Part shown: positions 60,317-64,000 of the stretch, piece after piece
Layout of the letters: the number at the start of each line of letters is the position of its first letter
Position numbering within the stretch: the stretch's first letter is position 1
NCBI GenBank assembly: GCA_023664605.1
Contig: JAMPFF010000009.1
Coordinates: 23,905 to 87,904 of the forward strand
Source: Clostridium sp.
GTDB lineage: Bacteria > Bacillota > Clostridia > Lachnospirales > Lachnospiraceae
DNA: 64,000 bases
Direction of reading: 5' to 3'
The notes under the pieces: generated by a model
Told to the model about the DNA's origin: nothing
Seen by the model: only the letters and a program-made list of their open reading frames with translations
Databases searched by the model: none
Program-made: the position numbers and the translations under genes

Positions 60317-60664
60317 TTATAAACTTTCTTTTTCTATCATAACGCCATCTCTCCAGATACGCTCTAAGTCATAGAATAAGCGGTTTTCTTTATCGAATAT
60401 ATGGACAATGATATCCTGACAGTCCATTAATATCCAGTTGGCGTTTTGATAGCCTTCCGTGTGTTTTACCGGATGCCCTGCTCTTGTAAGAGCCTCTTCC
60501 ACGTTATCCGCCATTGTCTGTATCTGGCTGATATTGCTTCCGCTTGCAATGATAAAATAGTCTGCAATCGTAGAAATATGGCTGATATCAATGATTTTCA
60601 TATCTTCCGCTTTTTTATCCTCTAATGCCTCAACGGCCAGTTTTGCCAATTCTTTTGAAGTCAT
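60317..60664 (-). CDS. rsfS: Ribosomal silencing factor RsfS
   Basis: RsfS binds ribosomal protein uL14 and prevents subunit joining when nutrients fall. The 115-residue protein shows the family core DISHISTIADYFIIASGSNISQ (start and end) and WILMDCQDIIVHIFDKENRLFYDLERIW. AGGAAAGGA lies upstream of the start. It is the last gene of the obgE-nadD-yqeK-rsfS block, the usual order in Firmicutes. Confidence 0.95.
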   Translation of the reverse strand: MTSKELAKLAVEALEDKKAEDMKIIDISHISTIADYFIIASGSNISQIQTMADNVEEALTRAGHPVKHTEGYQNANWILMDCQDIIVHIFDKENRLFYDLERIWRDGVMIEKESL

Positions 60665-60705
60665 ATATACACTATCCTTTCCTGTGTTTGTTATTTATTT
60701 GCTTT

Positions 60706-60815
60706 ATGTATTCAATATTTGTTTTATGTATTCGATGTATTCGATGTATTCAATGTATTCAATATTTGTTTTATGTATTCGATGTATTCGATGTATTCGA
60801 TGTATTCAATGTATC
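60706..60815. repeat. 9-bp tandem repeat array at the yqeK 3' end
   Basis: Units of TGTATTCGA or TGTATTCAA repeat in clusters separated by TATTTGTTTTA, in a higher-order unit of about 47 bases that occurs twice. The right part (60771-60815) encodes the C-terminal NTSNTSNTSNT of YqeK on the - strand; the rest is non-coding. Confidence 0.9.
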
Positions 60816-61379
60816 CGTTTTTATGCTTTCATATGTCGCCTTTGTCATGGAATCAATCTCCCCGTCCACGGAACGCAGATAAGCAAGCGTATCTTCCAAT
60901 ATGCGAAACATTGTTTTATCCAAGTCCTGATAGGCGAGTTTGCGTATCTGCGCCAGATTGGCGGCATGTGTCCTGCCGGGTTCGATATAATCCGCAATAT
61001 ATATGATTTTTTCCAACCTGCTCATATCGGGGCGTCCCGTCGTATGGTATTTGATGGCGTTTAAGATATCTTCATCATCAATGCCGTATTTTTCATGGGC
61101 GAGGAAACTTCCTACCTTTGCGTGCAGAAGCGCCGTCGGGTTCTGCATTTCAATATCCGATACCGGCAGGTTGTTCTTTTGGCAGAGCGAGATGAGTTTC
61201 TTGGCGGAAAAACATTTCGCGCAGTCATGCAGCATACCGGCAGTCAGTGCGCTTTCTACATCCGCGCCATGCACCATCGCCAGCGAAGCTGCCGTGTAGG
61301 CAACGCTTAAGGTATGCTCATAGCGTTTGGCATGTAATTCCTTTTCCATTTCTTTTCTCAGTTTTTTCAGTTCCGACAT
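60771..61379 (-). CDS. yqeK: YqeK, HD-domain dinucleoside tetraphosphate hydrolase
   Basis: YqeK homologues hydrolyse Ap4A symmetrically to ADP. The 202-residue protein has the HD metal site (RYEHTLSVAY, MLHDCAK, HAKVGSFLAHEKYG, IKYHTTGRPDMSRLEKIIYIADYIEPGR split over residues about 19-135). The last 12 residues or so are a repeat-encoded NTS tail that is not part of the family. GGGGAGGG precedes the start. It sits between nadD and rsfS as usual. Confidence 0.93.
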   Translation of the reverse strand: MSELKKLRKEMEKELHAKRYEHTLSVAYTAASLAMVHGADVESALTAGMLHDCAKCFSAKKLISLCQKNNLPVSDIEMQNPTALLHAKVGSFLAHEKYGIDDEDILNAIKYHTTGRPDMSRLEKIIYIADYIEPGRTHAANLAQIRKLAYQDLDKTMFRILEDTLAYLRSVDGEIDSMTKATYESIKTDTLNTSNTSNTSNT

Positions 61380-61408
61380 TTTTATAACCGCCCTCCCCTG
61401 CGATATTC

Positions 61409-62020
61409 CTATTTTTCAGCTTTGTAAAGTTTATTTTTGATAATATAGTCATAGACCGCATCAGGAACAAGATAACGGATGGAATGGCCGTCTCGTATCA
61501 GGTCGCGGATCATGGAAGAAGAAACCTCTATCTGCCCGGTCTTTATCAGGCAGATATCGGCGGCAAATTTGTTTTTCAAATAAGCGGCCTGCTCTTCCAT
61601 CGCGTCCATTGTCTTATCGTCTCGAAGCGCGGCGAGAATATGGCAGCCTGCAAATATTTTCTCGGGATTTTTCCAGTGTTCTATCGAAAAAAGGCTGTCT
61701 GCGCCCATAATAAAGTAATATTGTGCATGGGGGTTTTTATGCTGCAGAGTCTCTATGGTTTCGTAAGTATAAGTATGCCCCTCTTTGTCCACTTCTATCG
61801 TAGAAATGGAAAAAAAGGGGTTCCCCTCTATGGCAAGTTCGGTCATCTCTGCCCTGACATTTCCGGGCAGCACCTGGCCTGTATCTTTCATATACGGGAT
61901 TCCGCTTGGCATAAAAATAACTTCATCCAATTCAAACTGCTCTCTTGCTTTTTCCGCGATAATAAGGTGTCCGATATGAACAGGGTCGAACGTACCGCCC
62001 ATAATTCCGATTTTTAACAA
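61409..62020 (-). CDS. nadD: Nicotinate-mononucleotide adenylyltransferase
   Basis: NadD makes nicotinate adenine dinucleotide in NAD synthesis. A TTG start at 62020 is preferred because AGGAGG lies 11 bases upstream; a TTG at 62041 would put that site inside the gene. The 203-residue protein has GGTFDPVHIGHLIIAE (residues about 8-23), MPSGIPYMK and the C-terminal SSSMIRDLIRDGHSIRYLVP. Length is normal. Confidence 0.95.
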   Translation of the reverse strand: MLKIGIMGGTFDPVHIGHLIIAEKAREQFELDEVIFMPSGIPYMKDTGQVLPGNVRAEMTELAIEGNPFFSISTIEVDKEGHTYTYETIETLQHKNPHAQYYFIMGADSLFSIEHWKNPEKIFAGCHILAALRDDKTMDAMEEQAAYLKNKFAADICLIKTGQIEVSSSMIRDLIRDGHSIRYLVPDAVYDYIIKNKLYKAEK

Positions 62021-62073
62021 TGATTTCCCTACCTCCTGCAAAAATATTGATTCCCGTTTAGATAGCGGTTTTA

Positions 62074-62361
62074 TCAGGGTAAAATGATTTTCGGATTCTT
62101 TTTGTCCGGTTTATATAATACAATCTTTTTCCCGATTACCTGAACGACTTGCGAATGCGTTCTTTCCGCCACGATAGCGGCAATCTCGTTCGGGTCGTCG
62201 GCGCAGTTTTTTAAAACGGCGATTTTTATCAGTTCCCTTGTATTAAACGCTTCGTCTATCGCCTGTGTAAATTCCGGCGTCAGGCTGGATTTTCCAACCT
62301 GAAATATGGGATTTAAAGTGCTTGCCAGACTTTTTAAATAAGCCCTTTGTTTACTTGTCAT
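62074..62361 (-). CDS. yhbY: YhbY family RNA-binding protein (CRM domain)
   Basis: The 95-residue protein has the CRS1-YhbY fold signature: KQRAYLKSLA, PIFQVGKSSLT and ELIKIAVLKN, with a C-terminal GKKIVLYK. It binds pre-50S ribosomal particles. The start at 62361 has GGAGG upstream. It lies between obgE and nadD. Confidence 0.94.
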   Translation of the reverse strand: MTSKQRAYLKSLASTLNPIFQVGKSSLTPEFTQAIDEAFNTRELIKIAVLKNCADDPNEIAAIVAERTHSQVVQVIGKKIVLYKPDKKNPKIILP

Positions 62362-62404
62362 AGCTGCCTCCATAATATCGTTTTATATCATTTATCATAA
62401 CATT

Positions 62405-63688
62405 TTATTTATAATAATCAAAAGAAAGGCCGTACATCCTGACCGTGCTTCCCTCTTCGATGCCAAGTTCTTCCAGTTTCTTTAAAATTTCCTGCTCTTT
62501 TAAGAAATTCTGGAAGAAACGGAAGCCTTTTTCGGACTCTAAATTCGTATAGGAAAGCATTTTCTCGATACGGGGGCCTTCCACAACATATTCGTCATTT
62601 TTTTCATCATAAATAACCGTAAAAGGTTCGTCCTGTATGCTTAGATGCTCTTCCGGAACATATTCCGCCTCAAAGATAACGGGTTCTTTATCCAGTCCGT
62701 CCAGTTTATTCTGTATCGCATAGAGCAGTTCTCTTACGCCTTTCCCTGATATGGCGGAAATGGGATAGACGGGAATATCCGGCTCAAATTCGGCGCGGAT
62801 ACGCTCGACAGCGTCGCTTCCTAGCGGCAGCATATCGATTTTATTTGCCGCGATTATCTGCGGTCTTGCCGCAATTTCGGGATTGTACGCCTCCAATTCC
62901 TTATTGATGGCATAAATATCCTCCACCGGGTCGCGTCCCTCCGTGGAAGCCGCGTCAACGATATGCACAATCAGCTTTGTACGCTCGATATGGCGTAAAA
63001 ACTCATGCCCCAGGCCGACGCCCTCCGATGCGCCCTCAATCAGTCCTGGAATGTCCGCGATAACAAATCCTTTGGCGTCCTCTAAATCCACGACGCCCAG
63101 ATTCGGATTAAGCGTAGTAAAATGGTAATTGGCAATTTTGGGTCTCGCATTCGTTACCTGTGATAAAAAGGTGGATTTTCCCACGTTGGGAAATCCCGCC
63201 AGACCGACGTCCGCAATCACCTTTAATTCCAGTAAAAGCTCCAACTCCATGGCGGGCTGTCCGGGCTGCGCGTATTTAGGAGCCTGCATTTTACTGGTCG
63301 CATAATGCTGGTTGCCGCTGCCGCCCCGTCCGCCTTTTAACAGCAGAACCTCTTTATTATCGCCCGACATATCGGCGATAACCTGTCCGCTTTCGGCTTC
63401 CTTGATAACCGTGCCTGCGGGTACTTTGATAATGATATCCTCCCCGTTTTTGCCCGCGCAGTTGCGTTTACCGCCCTCTGCACCATTTCCTGCACAATAT
63501 TTGCGAATATGACGGAAATCCGTCAGCGTATTTAAGCCCTCGTCCACGACAAAATAGACGCTGCCGCCGTTGCCGCCGTCACCGCCGTCGGGACCGCCGT
63601 TGGGAACGTATTTCTCTCTTCGGAAAGAAACGTGTCCGTCTCCGCCCTTGCCGCTTTTTACATAGATTTTCGCTCTGTCTGCAAACAT
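62405..63688 (-). CDS. obgE: GTPase Obg
   Basis: Obg is an essential GTPase in ribosome assembly and growth control. The 427-residue protein has the glycine-rich Obg fold (GGPDGGDGGNGGSVYF near 31-46), the GTPase motifs GFPNVGKST, DIPGLIEGA and NKIDM, and the C-terminal OCT domain (about 350-427). GGAAAGGCAGG precedes the start. It is downstream of rpmA, the usual order. Confidence 0.97.
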   Translation of the reverse strand: MFADRAKIYVKSGKGGDGHVSFRREKYVPNGGPDGGDGGNGGSVYFVVDEGLNTLTDFRHIRKYCAGNGAEGGKRNCAGKNGEDIIIKVPAGTVIKEAESGQVIADMSGDNKEVLLLKGGRGGSGNQHYATSKMQAPKYAQPGQPAMELELLLELKVIADVGLAGFPNVGKSTFLSQVTNARPKIANYHFTTLNPNLGVVDLEDAKGFVIADIPGLIEGASEGVGLGHEFLRHIERTKLIVHIVDAASTEGRDPVEDIYAINKELEAYNPEIAARPQIIAANKIDMLPLGSDAVERIRAEFEPDIPVYPISAISGKGVRELLYAIQNKLDGLDKEPVIFEAEYVPEEHLSIQDEPFTVIYDEKNDEYVVEGPRIEKMLSYTNLESEKGFRFFQNFLKEQEILKKLEELGIEEGSTVRMYGLSFDYYK

Positions 63689-63748
63689 TTTATGCCTGCC
63701 TTTCCGATATTTTCATTCCGGTTAAAAACGCCCGTCTTTCATGATGAT

Positions 63749-63781
63749 AAAAGGCTCCAAACATAATAAATGTCTGGAGCC
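63749..63781 (-). terminator. Intrinsic terminator after rpmA
   Basis: On the - strand GGCTCCAGACA and TGTTTGGAGCC (11 bp, one G-T pair, loop of seven) are followed by TTTTAT. It would end or attenuate the rpmA transcript before obgE. Confidence 0.85.
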
Positions 63782-63828
63782 CGATTCATTCGTTAAGTAT
63801 AAACAATGCTGGTTTTTGAGCATTCTTC

Positions 63829-64000
63829 TTACTTTTCTACAGGATATACGGAAGCTTGTTTTTTGTCTCTTCCTTTTCTTTCAAATCTAAGAACGCCGTC
63901 AACCAAAGCGAATAATGTATCGTCTCCGCCCCTGCCTACGTTAATGCCCGGATGAATCTTGGTTCCGCGCTGTCTGTATAAGATATTTCCTGCTTTTACG
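63829..64000 (-). CDS. rpmA: Ribosomal protein bL27, C-terminal part
   Basis: The last 56 residues are in the window and the gene runs off the right edge. The reading includes [16 protein letters not shown], then [12 protein letters not shown] and [16 protein letters not shown], the hallmark of L27, which sits near the peptidyl transferase centre of the 50S subunit. Its position before obgE is typical (rplU-rpmA-obgE). Confidence 0.97.
   Translation of the reverse strand, partial: VKAGNILYRQRGTKIHPGINVGRGGDDTLFALVDGVLRFERKGRDKKQASVYPVEK

Noticed and set aside
60706-60815. Regular repeats that might suggest a CRISPR array
   Set aside because: Units are 9 bp, adjacent and without unique spacers, and part of the array is coding; no cas gene is near.
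1-64000. tRNA, rRNA or prophage structural genes
   Set aside because: No cloverleaf-like or rRNA sequence and no phage capsid, terminase or lysis gene was found on reading the intergenic stretches and proteins.

Overview
The window looks like a chromosomal segment from a low-to-mid-GC Firmicute, most probably a member of the Lachnospiraceae (class Clostridia). The evidence is gene content and order (mreBCD, PBP2, minCDE, rodA and mgsA in one run; yggS-sepF; lspA-rluD; lexA beside a LysM gene; obgE-yhbY-nadD-yqeK-rsfS), clean sigma-A type promoters with 17-bp spacers, AGGAGG-like ribosome binding sites and frequent TTG starts. The species is inference; no rRNA or tRNA gene was seen.

Region 1 (1-33 kb) is dense core genome, almost all on the + strand: the C-terminal part of a fatty-acid-kinase (FakA/YloV) gene, recG and a DegV (FakB-like) gene; a c-di-GMP phosphodiesterase on the - strand; tRNA modification and mismatch repair (miaB, mutS, mutL, miaA) plus a PLP lyase; radC; then a long cell-shape and division run mreB-mreC-mreD-PBP2-minC-minD-minE-rodA-mgsA-DD-carboxypeptidase. 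A P-loop protein of unknown role, a membrane-anchored adaptor, yggS, sepF, aroB, lspA, rluD, an unknown protein and the CstA transporter follow.

Region 2 (33-49 kb) is accessory: a YafQ-type toxin-antitoxin pair, a cytidylate-kinase-like protein, a flavin reductase with the tail of a lost HxlR regulator, a lipoprotein, a BlaI/BlaR1-like pair with an unusual sensor, an alpha/beta hydrolase-DUF3237 fusion, and a tyrosine recombinase. Next to the recombinase lies a patch of decay between 30-nt direct repeats (a methyltransferase, a broken DUF1016 nuclease gene and an FtsK relic), then a strong candidate small RNA, a zinc-ribbon membrane protein, a second FtsK relic, a large inverted-repeat element and a cell-surface GH78 rhamnosidase.

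Region 3 (49-64 kb) returns to core genome: mntP behind a yybP-ykoY-type manganese riboswitch, a TtcA-like thiolase, an AI-2E family permease, a large lipoprotein, dtd, a small membrane protein, and a - strand operon of a chemoreceptor and a sensory [FeFe]-hydrogenase/HD-GYP fusion. Then come the SOS locus (LysM/YneA-like protein and lexA, divergent, with four LexA-type boxes), a DUF378 protein, and a - strand block rpmA, obgE, yhbY, nadD, yqeK, rsfS.

The most interesting items are the sensory hydrogenase-HD-GYP/chemoreceptor operon, the promoter-hairpins-terminator transcript at 43.4 kb, the repeat-flanked cassette beside the recombinase, two double-hairpin elements with compensatory changes (9.4 and 26.4 kb), and a 33-nt leader motif shared by two unrelated genes at the same distance from their start codons.
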